Source: Hexactinellida sp. DTS-2022 (taxonomy: Eukaryota; Porifera; Hexactinellida). From it: DNA of 64,000 nucleotides. A model generated the notes under the pieces. That model ran no database searches. It was not told where the DNA came from and saw only the letters and a list, made by a program, of their open reading frames with translations. Location: positions 3,038,001-3,102,000 of the forward strand of contig JAPNXP010000008.1 of assembly GCA_028753945.1 (NCBI GenBank), given 5' to 3'. Position numbers and translations under genes: made by a program. Each line of letters starts with the position of its first letter. Within the stretch, counting starts at the first letter, position 1. Of the stretch, positions 13,802-23,336 are shown one piece after another.

Positions 13802-15193
13802 CTACGAATAGTAAATGAAATAAATCTAAAATTACAGCTGTGTTCTGGAGGCATCATAGTTCACACTTGAACAAAGCTGTTATCATCCTTTTTGGCTTTA
13901 TTAAAACAAATCATAAACAGGAAATCATTCAGAAGTTTACTAATTAAAATTTTACTTGGCAATATTAGAAGTTGAAATAAATTTACTTTTATGTGAAAGG
14001 TAGTAGGTTATTAGTTAGGTTATATAATTACCCCCTGTCTGGCATTTAAAGCTTGTTTGTAGTATGAATAAAGCTCGTACATGTATGTATTAAACTATAT
14101 TAATCAACACTCTTCTCGATTTTAAGTGGAAGGAGTGGAAAATTTGATGTTTTTCACTTAATTACAGTGGGACAACATAATTCTTTTAACGATATAATTG
14201 CAATACTATTTGGTTGATTCCATGTAAGTATAATAAAAATAATTGTTCACAAAGAAACTTTAAAACAAGTCAAGTATTTGTCATGATAAAAATGGAACTG
14301 TTATTAGACGCAGAATTTTGTGCGCTTCTGATATATTTGTTTCATGAAAACTGTTAATTTGTTGGCAGTTTAAATTCTTTACTTATTAAATAAGGAGGAA
14401 AATACAAACTTCCTATTAGTAGTAAACAAATATATAGATTACCATCAATTGACTCATAATCTGACATCAGTACAAGAGCATAATCCTGCAAACTCCATAC
14501 TTTCGATTTCACTGCTAATGCATGCACATACTGGTCAATTATTGGGATCTCTATTGTGAGTTCTTTCGAAAAGGCTTCAGGATATTCATTATCATTAGAT
14601 TTTCCTTCAAAACAATTACATACTATAAAATTTATGCACTATATACGCAAAAGAAAATTGATAGGAGTATATCTAGTAGAGTAGATATATTTATAAGAAC
14701 ATCGGTGGGAGGAAAATATGTTATTATATCTGATATGTTATAACTGGTACAGCCGTAGGTAAGAAAATAATTCCGTAGCTCAGCATATTAAGGTTCGTAT
14801 TAGGTATTTCAGTTGTTCTTTCTGAGAACTGGCATTTACTGTAGTTAATTTAAACAATTACAGTGCAACTAATTGAATTACCTAACGAATAAACGGGATC
14901 GTTAGGTAATCCAAAATTCCCGAAAATAATACAATAAGATGGGCTGTCAAAATCCGCAACGTTTGACATGGCTATTAATTAACGGATTAACGAGTCCTTC
15001 TATCCAATAGATATAACATACCTGGTAAAATTTGAAATTGTTGTTCAGTTAATGTGTCTACTGTTGCTGTTTGTTTGGAAATTTTAATTCTTTCGAAATG
15101 GAGTCCTTGGGGGGCATCCAACTGTAGATTTGGAGAAGTCCGCTTTTTAGCGGAATGTATTTCAAAAGTTGAAGTTGATAAGTTTTCAGCCAT
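13398..15193 (-). CDS. Two-exon gene of unknown function with a repeat-derived C-terminus (191 aa model)
   Basis: Predicted from sequence. Exon 1 is 15193-15022 (57 codons plus one base) and ends CCAG before a strong donor, GTATGT. Exon 2 starts at 13801 after a pyrimidine-rich TTCGTAG acceptor. Joined, the phases agree and the frame stays open to 13398, giving 191 residues. The first 136 are non-repetitive. Residues around 74-100 are cysteine-rich, starting GICLICNHNYC. The last ~55 come from the array hairpin and the adjacent body, so the original 3' part of the gene has been lost or displaced. The ATG has A at -3 and G at +4. A TATAAATA lies about 31 bp upstream, and five NRF-1 sites lie 143-240 bp upstream. 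I do not recognise the protein. More exons could hide in the 1.2-kb intron. The splice model is inference; both halves and the matching phase are seen. Confidence 0.5.
13802..15021 (-). other. Intron of the unknown gene (1.2 kb)
   Basis: AT-rich, non-array sequence. The only structure I see is a 12-bp-arm hairpin at 14877-14910 (ATTACCTAACGA and its complement), with CAGT-like sequence beside it that may be a worn MITE. No further coding exon could be supported, but one is not excluded. Confidence 0.4.
15022..15193 (-). CDS. Exon 1 of the unknown minus-strand gene
   Basis: The exon begins MAENLSTSTFEIHSAKK and ends at QFQILP plus the first base of a Gly codon. The donor CCAG|GTATGT is close to consensus. 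The composition is mixed and hydrophilic, unlike the shadow frames of the repeats. No signal peptide is seen. Confidence 0.6.
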
Positions 15194-15223
15194 AGTTATG
15201 TAAACCTAATGCTTGGTTCTGTG

Positions 15224-15231
15224 TATTTATA
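15224..15231 (-). promoter_or_regulatory. TATA box of the minus-strand gene
   Basis: TATAAATA on the minus strand, about 31 bp upstream of the ATG. If used, the 5' UTR would be only a few bases long, so transcription may instead start further upstream, nearer the NRF-1 sites. Confidence 0.4.
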
Positions 15232-15335
15232 GACTATTGATTGTGTACATACAACACTCGATCTTTTGAGGATTTCTAATCACACATTGGGTTGGACAGA
15301 CAAAATTATGTGTGATAATTATACGCATAAAGTTA

Positions 15336-15441
15336 GCGCATGCGCTGTGTACCTATGGCGCATGCGCTGTGTACCTATGGCGCATGCGCTGTGTACTTAG
15401 GACGCATGCGCTGTGTACCTATGGCGCATGCGCTGTGTACT
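15336..15441. promoter_or_regulatory. Five tandem NRF-1 (alpha-Pal) sites, 22-bp period
   Basis: The palindrome GCGCATGCGC occurs at 15336-15345, 15358-15367, 15380-15389 and 15424-15433. A one-base variant lies at 15402-15411. Each copy is followed by TGTGTACYTATG or TGTGTACTTAGGA. The core is the known NRF-1 recognition sequence, and the spacing is close to two helical turns. The array lies 143-240 bp upstream of the minus-strand ATG and beside the transposon wedge. It could instead be a chance minisatellite. Confidence 0.65.
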
Positions 15442-15931
15442 TTTTAATACCTCCGGAACGGTATCATTCCGGAAAATCAAAGTACCTAAATTACGGAATT
15501 CCGCGGAACGGTCCCGGAAAAATATGAATACCTAATTTCCGGAACGAAATTATTCCGGAAAATTAAATGCCTATTTTCCGGAATATTCGATTCCGCAAAT
15601 TATAAATGCCTAATTTCCGGAACAAATTTATTCCGGAAATTTAAATGCCTAATTTCCGGAATATACGATTCCGTTAATTTTGATCCCTAATTTCCAGAAC
15701 AAAGATACCTCCTTTCACTTAACCCTCGATCGAAAGATATATGCAATCCCGTGGATACCCTACCGAGACCCCAAGTATACCAAATTAGTGATTCCAATTT
15801 CCAATCTTCCTTTCCAGTCTAAAATTCCTATTTTTTATTCTTTACCCCGGTGTAAGCACGCTTTGGGGACGCCCAGCGTTTTAGGGACCCTATCCCTAAA
15901 GCCCTAGCGTTTTGGGTCCCCCGTCCCTAAA

Positions 15932-17038
15932 GCAGGGATGCCAACCTCTGAAAACCAAAAAGCGGGAGGTGTGCCTTTTTTTGGCGGGAGTTTTTAGCAA
16001 AAAATCGGGAGGTCGAAGATGAAAAGCGGGAGACTCAAAATATATACTATTTCTTTGAATCTATCATGTATAGAACGATACAATATGATTAATTTTACGT
16101 TTGAATATCTACACTTAGGAAACGCTTATTTTTCAAGTTCTTTCTATCAAATTTCTTCTCGCGTGTCTCGTATTCACCTAATCCTAATGTATGCAATAAT
16201 ACAACAAAACGAAATAGCTAGGATATTGAATTATAATTTTTACAAAGTAAGTTTTTTTATTAGATATACGTAGATGTAGCAGATTAAAATATTTCAAAAG
16301 TTCTCGTCATTTATGGACATTTTTCTAGAGATTTCGAGGAATTTCATGACGATTAGGCCATCAAATATGTAAATGTGTTGCAAAGCTTATTCCAACACTT
16401 GGTTGCACTGATTGACATTTAAACTAAACGAGAAAAAATTCAGCATCATATCTGCTATAACAACTTTCTGGAGGATGTAAGCAACCCGGAATATTTTTAA
16501 GAATTTCTTCCAAATTCGAATTAAAACATAATAGTACAGTGTAATAATAAGGGGGCTAAAGAATCTTAACTAACTTACAAGTATATGAGTAGAACAAAAC
16601 AGTGGCGTAACTGTGGGGGGGCTGGGGGGAGCGTTGCCCCCCCATTTTACAATTCTTGCCCCCCCATCTCTGGAAAATGATTTATTCCACGAAGCGAATA
16701 GTAATGACAAATAGGAACATTAAAATTATTATCTGTTGAATAAATGTGTCACTACTATATTCTCCACCCATAAAAATCACATTCAAAGTTTTTTTTTGCC
16801 TTCTAAAATTTATTGCCCCCCCATTTAGGGTATATTGCCCCCCCCCAAATTAAAAGTTTGTTACGCCACTGGAACAAAAGTTGGTACTCGACTACTCGTA
16901 TCTAGACTAATTTTCCAGTTATTTTATTTCTATATCATAAAATCCTAATATAGGAACAATTTCCAAAAAAGCGGGAGTTTGAACAGTTTGGCGGGAGGAT
17001 GGGAGAAATAAAGGCTAAAAAGCGGGAGGTTTGGCCCC
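15932..17038. mobile_element. Nested non-autonomous DNA element with GCGGGAGGT end repeats
   Basis: The ends GCAGGGATGCCAACCTC and GAGGTTTGGCCCC are roughly inverted. The flanks are GTCCCTAAA (15923-15931) and GTCCCTATA (17039-17047), a 9-bp duplication with one mismatch. AAGCGGGAGG recurs near both ends. An 84-codon open frame at 16019-16273 has no recognisable domain, and I do not call it a gene. Confidence 0.5.
16600..16871. mobile_element. hAT-type MITE with exact 8-bp target duplication
   Basis: Terminal inverted repeats CAGTGGCGTAAC and GTTACGCCACTG enclose 272 bp. Direct repeats GAACAAAA flank it at 16592-16599 and 16872-16879. Runs of G near the left end and C inside come from TGCCCCCCC repeats. 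An 8-bp duplication with CAG ends defines hAT-like elements. This is the innermost layer of the nest. Confidence 0.9.
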
Positions 17039-17229
17039 GTCCCTATATCGCTAGTGTTTTAAAGCCCAGGGGGCCCAAAACGCTAGCGATTTAGGGACGC
17101 GGTACCTAAAACGCTGGGGTCCCAAAAAGGCGTTTACACCGGCCCTAAATCATTAGCGTTTAGGGCCCGCTTAGTCCGAAATCGCTAAATGTAGGGATCA
17201 GTCCAGTGATAGGGACTAGACCTCTGCGC

Positions 17230-17345
17230 AGGCCAGGATAATATATGCGGGTCGCGGGACCCGCAACCCGCAGGTTATTGCGGGTCAAAGGATCTGAATA
17301 TTTTCGGGGTGAGGGCGGCACCCGCATACGACCCGTGCAGAGGAC
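17230..17345. mobile_element. Possible short MITE with CCTCTGC ends
   Basis: CCTCTGCGCAGG on the left and a CGTGCAGAGG end on the right form a short inverted repeat. GCGGGTCG-type sequence is mirrored inside. The flanking duplication is not convincing, so the family is left open. Confidence 0.35.
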
Positions 17346-17719
17346 TCCTTAAGGGCACCCCTAGAACACAATAGATGGGGGTTAGCTATTTCGGCCCCTG
17401 GGTCCCTAAACGCCCTTACACCGGTTTATTTAATTTCATCTTGATAATTTAGCACATTTAGTACAAAATAGTATATCAGAATGCAAGATCAAATGTTGTT
17501 AAAGTCTATAATAAGTTAATAACCAATACCTTGGGGTCTATCCAGTTCCGTATTTAGGTACTTAAATTTCCCTGAATGGTACCGTTCCGTAAATTAGGTA
17601 CTTTGATTTTCCGGAATGGTACCGTTCCGTAATTTAGGTACTTTGATTTTCCGGAATGGTACCGTTCCATACCGTCCCGTTCCGGAAATTAGGTATGTCC
17701 ATGGAAATCAGCTGAGCAC

Positions 17720-18403
17720 CAGAGTGGACCATGGGTCAACATTGGTGACTCATGACCCATCTGACCCATCAAGTAACGCTTTGAGCCATCGTGTTACCCA
17801 TTGACCTTTTTAAATATCTATTTTTAAATATTTAAACATTAGGCCACATAAAATAAATTACTTGTTTATCATCCATATTTTTCGAGAAAATTGGGACGGC
17901 GGACGGGATTTTATTATTATTTTTTATTCCCATTAATGTGCAAATAACATCATCCTATGCCAAAAATAATTATAAATATTTTATTTAATTAGAAAATAAC
18001 ATGACAATGCCCAAATAATTAAAGTAATGCTCTAAAATATAGGACTTATTAAAAATTTATGCATATTAGCTACTTTACACAAGTTTATTGCTTATATTTT
18101 GTACGATTATGTTCATAAGATAATAATAAAATAGATCCGGACGGATAGTAAAAATTGGGGCGGGCGGGGATGATAAACAAGTTATTTATTTTATACGGCC
18201 TTATGTAACACAAATGCGACTTACAATATATGTATGATGCTTGTCAATCAATTAATTTCTAATACCAAAGAAATACCCTGTAATGTTTCTGGGTTAATTT
18301 GATTCGTACTATAACTGGACGAACATTGAAATTCCAAATGGGTCATGGGTCACAGAGCCGTGACCCGTGACCCATCAATTTAAGTGACCCATGGTCCACT
18401 CTG
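17720..18403. mobile_element. hAT-type element with 8-bp duplication, containing a Harbinger-like MITE
   Basis: Inverted ends CAGAGTGGACCATGGGTCA lie between exact CTGAGCAC repeats (17712-17719 and 18404-18411). GACCCAT repeats fill both arms. The centre is taken up by the Harbinger-like insertion at 17842-18200. No transposase is seen. The right boundary is about 300 bp upstream of the HSP90B1 start. Confidence 0.85.
17842..18200. mobile_element. PIF/Harbinger-like MITE with TTA duplication
   Basis: Inverted ends of about 35 bp begin GGCC and include ATTACTTGTTTATCATCC on the left. TTA flanks both sides (17839-17841 and 18201-18203). A 3-bp TWA duplication with GG-starting ends is typical of PIF/Harbinger MITEs. 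A diverged relative sits in HSP90B1 intron 2. Confidence 0.7.
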
Positions 18404-18600
18404 CTGAGCACAGAGTTACGGTTGACAACACGATCAAATAAGAATTTTAGTAAACTAAACGGCATTAACCATTGACTCCGTATTTTTTCTAATCAGCATA
18501 GAAAGCAATTTATTCAGTTGTAATCAATAACCAATCATTTAACTGCAAGTGTAGCTAATCTCAACATAAGTTACATTATTAATTTATACGTTCATTCACA

Positions 18601-18619
18601 CGTGTAGACTTTCTATTGG
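18601..18619 (-). promoter_or_regulatory. ER stress response element (ERSE)-like site of HSP90B1
   Basis: The plus strand reads CGTGT, nine bases, ATTGG. On the minus strand this is CCAAT-N9-ACACG, one base from the ERSE consensus CCAAT-N9-CCACG bound by NF-Y with ATF6. Spacing is exactly nine. GRP94 genes are established ERSE targets, so a position about 90-110 bp upstream of the ATG fits. Function is inferred, not shown. Confidence 0.6.
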
Positions 18620-18641
18620 CTGCTCACTGCAACTCCGCTTC

Positions 18642-18648
18642 TTTATAA
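18642..18648 (+). promoter_or_regulatory. TATA-like box of HSP90B1
   Basis: TTTATAA lies 62-68 bp upstream of the ATG, about 25 bp downstream of the ERSE-like site. It predicts a start near 18672 and a 5' UTR of about 35-40 bases. Confidence 0.4.
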
Positions 18649-18709
18649 CACGAACATTCAATTGAGAAATCTAATTGTTATAATCAACGAATAAAAGTAT
18701 ATTTTCTCA

Positions 18710-18978
18710 ATGCACTATACCCGCAACCTGTTTTTAACCTCCACTCTCCTTGCACTCTTGGCCATAACCTTAACGCCTCCACGCGTCAGGGCCCAAGAAG
18801 ATGACGTCACTCCGACTGTTGAAGACGATATAGGAGCCTTTCAAGAGGCTGGCCGGACTGACGACATGGCGGTAGAGAGAGAGGCAGAAGCGATCAAGCT
18901 AGACGGACTTAGCATAGCTGAAATGCAGCAGCTACGGGACAGCGCTGAGAAGAAGGTCTTTGCTGCTGAAGTTGACCG
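18710..18978 (+). CDS. HSP90B1: HSP90B1 exon 1
   Basis: Signal peptide, acidic pre-N segment and the AAEVDR helix that precedes the ATPase domain. The exon ends two bases into the Arg90 codon at a GTGAGT donor. The start is the only ATG giving a signal peptide. Confidence 0.92.
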
Positions 18979-21900
18979 GTGAGTTCCATGATTCCACTCC
19001 TGTCTCGCCTTGCATTGCATAACTAAATAATGTTATGAATGATGACCGACCCTCTATGACTGGAATATCGTTTTGATACGAATTATGAATTGATGTAATA
19101 TTGATTGAATTTCCTTTAGTATGATGAAGATTATCATCAACAGTTTGTACAGAAACAAGGAAATTTTCCTGAGAGAAATGATCTCCAACGGTTCTGATGC
19201 GCTTGACAAAATCCGTTTCATGTCTCTGACAGATAAGAGCGCGCTAGAGAGCGGTGAGGACCTGTCCATCCGCATAAAGGTGGATCGGGAAAACGGAGCC
19301 CTGCACATCACAGACACGGGAGTGGGGATGACCAGAGAGGAGATGGAGAAAAATCTGGGCACCATAGCCAAGTCGGGAACCGCAGACTTCTTCGACAAAG
19401 TTCAGAATCAGGAAACTGATGCTCAGGTGAAATCAATTTTATTTCGTTGTCAGCATATTGTAGAACAGTATCATTCACATTAGGCTGTGTAGATTCATTA
19501 CTTATCTATCATCCCAGGAGATTTAATATTAGTTTTCTTAAAACAATAATTCTAATTTTATGAAATAAGGAAATCAGAAGGCAATGTCCTATAGGTAGTT
19601 CCAATTGCACTTGTTTCTGATTACCGGCCGTATCAGTTTTGGGAGATCCACAGTTTCAGGATTATTTGCTCAAGAGGCTTGCCCGTAACCCTCTCACCGT
19701 CCTGGCTACGTCACTAGGTCAATGTGCCTGTTAACATCACGTTTACCTACTATTGACTCCATGATTTTAATTAGCAATTGTTAGGACGTCGAATGTTGTC
19801 AAAGATAATATCGTATCATCGCGCCCGCGCATTAGTTTAGATATTTTGGAAGGACCTGAAACTTATGTCCCTTGTATTGATACTATAAACACAATGCAAA
19901 GTACTCTTCAGTAATCACAATATTGATTAATGAAGAGTACTATGCACTAGTCTTTTATTAATACATTTGAAATTAATCTGTACTCAGGAATATTGGGACG
20001 GACGAGGATGATAAAAAAGTAATTCTTTTAACCTTAAATAAAGAATTATTGAGAGTACGTAATTATGTAGCTTACAGAGGCGGTCCCAGGGGTGTCCGGG
20101 CCCCCTTTTTATGAAGTAGTGAAACAAAACCTGATCGAAACTAAGATATTAACAACAACTATATTCATAATTTTGAAATACACATACACGTATTCCATAT
20201 TTCATAGAAACCTGTAGTAGTGCTAAAGGTGCACCTGTAGCTCATATTCATAGCATTATAATATAATCTTTAATCTTCATAAGTTGTCTGGAACTTTGTT
20301 AAAAATAAACCCCTTTTTCAAATCCTAGGGCCGCTATGAGTTTATGCCATTGGTCTGTATCTATCTCTTGTTACTGAATAGGTTAGTCAGGACCTGATTG
20401 GCCAGTTCGGTGTTGGTTTCTACTCCGGCTTCCTGGTAGCAGACACTGTAGTAGTGACTAGCAAGCACAATAATGACGAGCAGTATATTTGGGAGAGCGA
20501 CGGTTCCGATTTTAAGATAATGCTGGACCCGAGAGGAAATACCCTGCAGAGAGGAACTACTGTTAGTTTGTTCCTGAAGGAAGAATCTAAAAATTTCTTA
20601 GAGGAGAGCACCATACAGGCTCTGGTTAAGAAGTACTCTCAGTTCATTAACTTTCCTATCTACCTATGGAACTCTAGGATTGAGGAGGAGGCGGCATCTG
20701 ATGCGGATACGGAGACTGAGGAATCGACGCCTGAAAATGCGGAGGTTAGTATTGCTTCGAATATGCGCCGGATCAATAAAATGGCATTTGTATGATGAAA
20801 TTAATACACAGTGCACACTAGTTGCTAACAGGAGTGTAATTACATTGATTTTGACAACTTCGGTATACTGTCGCTGAGAACCATTAGAACCCACCAAAAT
20901 ATTATTTTCTTGATTTTTCAAAAAAAATTCAGGGTAAAATGGCCCACTTAAACAAAAATCGCCGGGGCTCTTATTCGAACCAATACGGTAAGTTTAGGAG
21001 TTGTACACTTAATCAATTAAGTTATCTCTGTACATATACTATCTGTCACTAAGTTTCATCTCGATATAACTATTAGAGACTGAGATCGCTTAAAATCCCC
21101 AACGTCTGAATGTTGTACATACGTGTATTTCTAAATTGGTTATTTTTTATTACTTCTTGGGAAAGTGTTCGAAATTATGCACCTCTTGGCGTGTGGCCTT
21201 GAAACTCCGTATGCCGCTAACAACCCAAATAGTAATGCTTATTTTATGAAAATTCTTTCAATTACTTTATTTCTTATATGAACAATTTTATACATTTTTA
21301 ATCGCATTAAAATCACTTCCATTTTTCAATTGTTCCTCGCTCCATAGGCCAAGAATATGTTTCCTGGGGCCGCGAGATAAAGGAGAGTCGATTTGAACTT
21401 CGTATATCGAATTTAATCAAGCTCTATCTTACATTTATGTGGACATTGAGCCTCAATGAAATATATTTAGTCAGCAGACTGCACCACCCCCCGATTTATT
21501 TCTATTCTCTGATACTTGGTGCCTGGTGGTATTATTTTTTGGTGAATAATCTGTTTTCTCTAAAATAAATACATAGTGAGCTTAAATTAAGGATCTAGGA
21601 ATACACTTGCGATTACATTTTGATTGCCTAGACTGCTGAGGATGAGGTAGAGGTGACAGAGGACAAAGAGGATAAACCTAAGAAAAAGACGGTAGAAAAG
21701 ACTGTTTGGGACTGGGAGCTGATGAATGACACGAAACCTATCTGGCGTCGCAAAGCGAAAGATGTGGAGGATTCTGAGTACAACGAGTTCTACAAAGTGC
21801 TGACGAAGGAGAATACAGACCCTCTCGCGCGGATCCACTTCACAGCGGAAGGAGAGCCTACCTTCAGATCCATTTTGTTCGTGCCGGACAAGCTGCCTGC

Positions 21901-23110
21901 TGCGTTCTACTCCGACACGAGGAACTCAATGGGTAACCGCATCAAGATGTACGTGCGACGCATCTTCATAACGGACGATATGGACGATCTGATGCCTCGG
22001 TACCTGAGCTGGCTGTGGGGAGTTGTGGACAGCGACGACCTCCCTCTCAACGTGAGCAGGGAGTCGCTGCAGCAGCACAAGCTGCTCAAGGTCATTAAGA
22101 AGAAATTGGTGCGAAAATCGCTAGAAATGTTGAAGAAACTCCCTACTGATGATTTTCAAAAAGTCTGGCAAGAATTCGGTAACACTCTCAAGTTCGGTAT
22201 TATAGAGGACTCTGGAAACAAGACGCGTATTGCCAAGCTACTTCGATTCTTTTCCTCTTTTCATGAAGAGGATGTAACGAGCCTGGACGATTACATAGAG
22301 AGAATGCGTCCCAAGCAAGAGCACATCTACTACGTGGCTGGGAAGGATAGGGAAGAGTTGGAGAAGTCTCCATTCGTGGAGAGGATTCTCAAGAAAGGGT
22401 ACGAAATTATCTACTTTGTGGATCCAATTGACGAGTATGTCGTGCAATCAATGCCAGAATATGAAAGCAAGAAATTCCAGGACGTTGCTAAGGAAGGTCT
22501 GACATTCCCTGACGAGGGGGACGCGGCTAAGCAGCGGCTGGAGACTCTGCAGGAACAATTCCAGCCTCTCACGGACTGGCTCAAGCTGGTGGCACTTCCT
22601 GATCTAATCGAAAAAGCCACGATTAGCAACAGACTCACCGATTCTCCTTGCGCGCTCGTGGCAGCGCAGTGGGCCTGGTCTGCCAACATGGAGAGAGTGG
22701 CGGCGGCTCAGGCTTACAAACAGCCGGGGGCTGACACTTACATGAATCAGAAGAAAACCTTGGAACTGAATCCTCGTCACCCTGTAATTCGCGAGCTGTT
22801 GCGGAAAGTGGAACTAGACTCCGAAGATCCTCAGGCAGAGGAACTAGCCCGCATCCTCTACGACACTGCCGTGCTGAGGTCTGGGTACTCCCTCGCAGAC
22901 TCTGCGGACTTTGCTCTCAGAATAGACAAGATGCTGCGATCTAACCTCGACATAGACCCGAGCGCTGAGGTGGAGCCGGAGCCGGAGCCGGAGGGAGAGG
23001 ATTCCTCCGACGGAGAAGATGAGACTTCCGAAGAGTTGGTGGAGTCTGATGAGGAGTCAACTGAGGATGACAACCAAGATATTCCACCACACATACACGA
23101 TGACCTTTGA
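18710..23110 (+). CDS. HSP90B1: Endoplasmin / GRP94, ER-resident HSP90 (805 aa, four exons)
   Basis: ATP-driven chaperone of the ER lumen that folds secreted and membrane proteins. Exons are 18710-18978, 19120-19426, 20382-20744 and 21632-23110, all with GT-AG borders, giving 805 residues (human has 803). The N-terminus is a signal peptide, likely cleaved after PPRVRA. The GHKL ATPase domain shows [15 protein letters not shown] (Glu109, Asn113), DTGVGM (Asp155), GTIAKSGT (170-177) and GQFGVGFYS (199-207). A short acidic linker (about 280-335) leads to [16 protein letters not shown], the middle domain with [15 protein letters not shown], and the C-terminal dimerisation domain with a Glu-rich tail. 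The last residues are HDDL, not KDEL or HDEL. The exon 3 acceptor could also be nine bases downstream; the chosen one keeps the same length as human. The gene looks intact. Confidence 0.95.
19120..19426 (+). CDS. HSP90B1: HSP90B1 exon 2
   Basis: Core of the GHKL ATP-binding fold, residues 90-192, from [17 protein letters not shown] to NQETDAQ. Acceptor TTTCCTTTAG; donor CAG|GTGAAA. Intron 1 is 141 bp. Confidence 0.93.
19483..20033. mobile_element. Worn Harbinger-like MITE in HSP90B1 intron 2
   Basis: The left end GGCTGTGTAGATTCATTACT and the inverted right end share ATTACTT and TATCATCC with the element at 17842-18200. TTA flanks both sides (19480-19482 and 20034-20036). The interior is unremarkable AT-rich sequence. 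Confidence 0.5.
20075..20338. mobile_element. Possible hAT-like MITE in HSP90B1 intron 2
   Basis: CAGAGGCGGTCCCAGG on the left and CCTAGGGCCGCTATG on the right are imperfect inverted ends of hAT type. The target duplication is not clear, so this is an old or misjudged copy. With its neighbour it makes up most of the 955-bp intron. Confidence 0.4.
20382..20744 (+). CDS. HSP90B1: HSP90B1 exon 3
   Basis: Residues 193-313: GQFGVGFYS lid segment, [40 protein letters not shown] and the first part of the acidic linker. Acceptor TGAATAG; donor GAG|GTTAGT. Confidence 0.92.
20745..21631 (+). other. HSP90B1: HSP90B1 intron 3 (887 bp)
   Basis: GTTAGT donor and TTGCCTAG acceptor. AT-rich with no element I can define. 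A copy of the following coding segment is not present, so no alternative exon is supported. Confidence 0.7.
21632..23110 (+). CDS. HSP90B1: HSP90B1 exon 4 (middle and C-terminal domains)
   Basis: 492 codons in one exon, residues 314-805, from [19 protein letters not shown] to the stop at 23108-23110. It contains the catalytic-Arg region of the middle domain ([16 protein letters not shown]), the [12 protein letters not shown] segment, and an acidic tail with a PEPEPEG run. Confidence 0.95.
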   Translation, partial: TAEDEVEVTEDKEDKPKKKTVEKTVWDWELMNDTKPIWRRKAKDVEDSEYNEFYKVLTKENTDPLARIHFTAEGEPTFRSILFVPDKLPAAFYSDTRNSMGNRIKMYVRRIFITDDMDDLMPRYLSWLWGVVDSDDLPLNVSRESLQQHKLLKVIKKKLVRKSLEMLKKLPTDDFQKVWQEFGNTLKFGIIEDSGNKTRIAKLLRFFSSFHEEDVTSLDDYIERMRPKQEHIYYVAGKDREELEKSPFVERILKKGYEIIYFVDPIDEYVVQSMPEYESKKFQDVAKEGLTFPDEGDAAKQRLETLQEQFQPLTDWLKLVALPDLIEKATISNRLTDSPCALVAAQWAWSANMERVAAAQAYKQPGADTYMNQKKTLELNPRHPVIRELLRKVELDSEDPQAEELARILYDTAVLRSGYSLADSADFALRIDKMLRSNLDIDPSAEVEPEPEPEGEDSSDGEDETSEELVESDEESTEDDNQDIPPHIHDDL

Positions 23111-23336
23111 ATATAGAGTAATAATATAGAGTAATTTAGCAGGATAAGCAAATTTATTAGGTTTATATAATATTAGGTTAGTATTGTTACATCTTAGTTA
23201 ATTGTGGCGTAGAAAGTAATAGAAGCACTGAAGCAGTCATAACTAGCTATGCTCTTAATAGTTTGTAATTAATAACTAAATATTAATTTTTCCGCAGGAA
23301 CACTTTATTAACTTGATTGTATTGAATACGTTGTAC

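Larger units (their letters stand above)
15442..17697. mobile_element. Large foldback element with TTCCGGAA tandem arms, host to nested insertions
   Basis: The left arm (about 15442-15710) and right arm (about 17530-17697) are inverted copies of repeats of ~40-60 bp built on TTCCGGAA, GGAACGGT and TACCTAA. The same GGAATGGTACCGTTCC repeat occurs three times on the right. Between them is a second inverted pair (CCGGTGTAAG at 15848; CTTACACCGG ending about 17424, with GTCCCTAAA and CGCTAGCG repeats), then the element at 15932-17038. I found no convincing target duplication for the outermost layer. No transposase is visible. Confidence 0.6.

Noticed and set aside
14522-14743. 73-codon plus-strand open frame in the intron of the unknown gene
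   Set aside because: AT-rich, low-information protein with no splice or promoter support.
16019-16273. 84-codon frame inside the nested element at 15932-17038
   Set aside because: No recognisable transposase motif; best treated as chance in a non-autonomous element.
18531-18535. CCAAT box as a second ERSE
   Set aside because: Nine bases downstream there is no CCACG-like half site.
19054-23151. Antisense and off-frame open frames across HSP90B1
   Set aside because: They overlap exons with strong family matches on the plus strand and show no similarity of their own.
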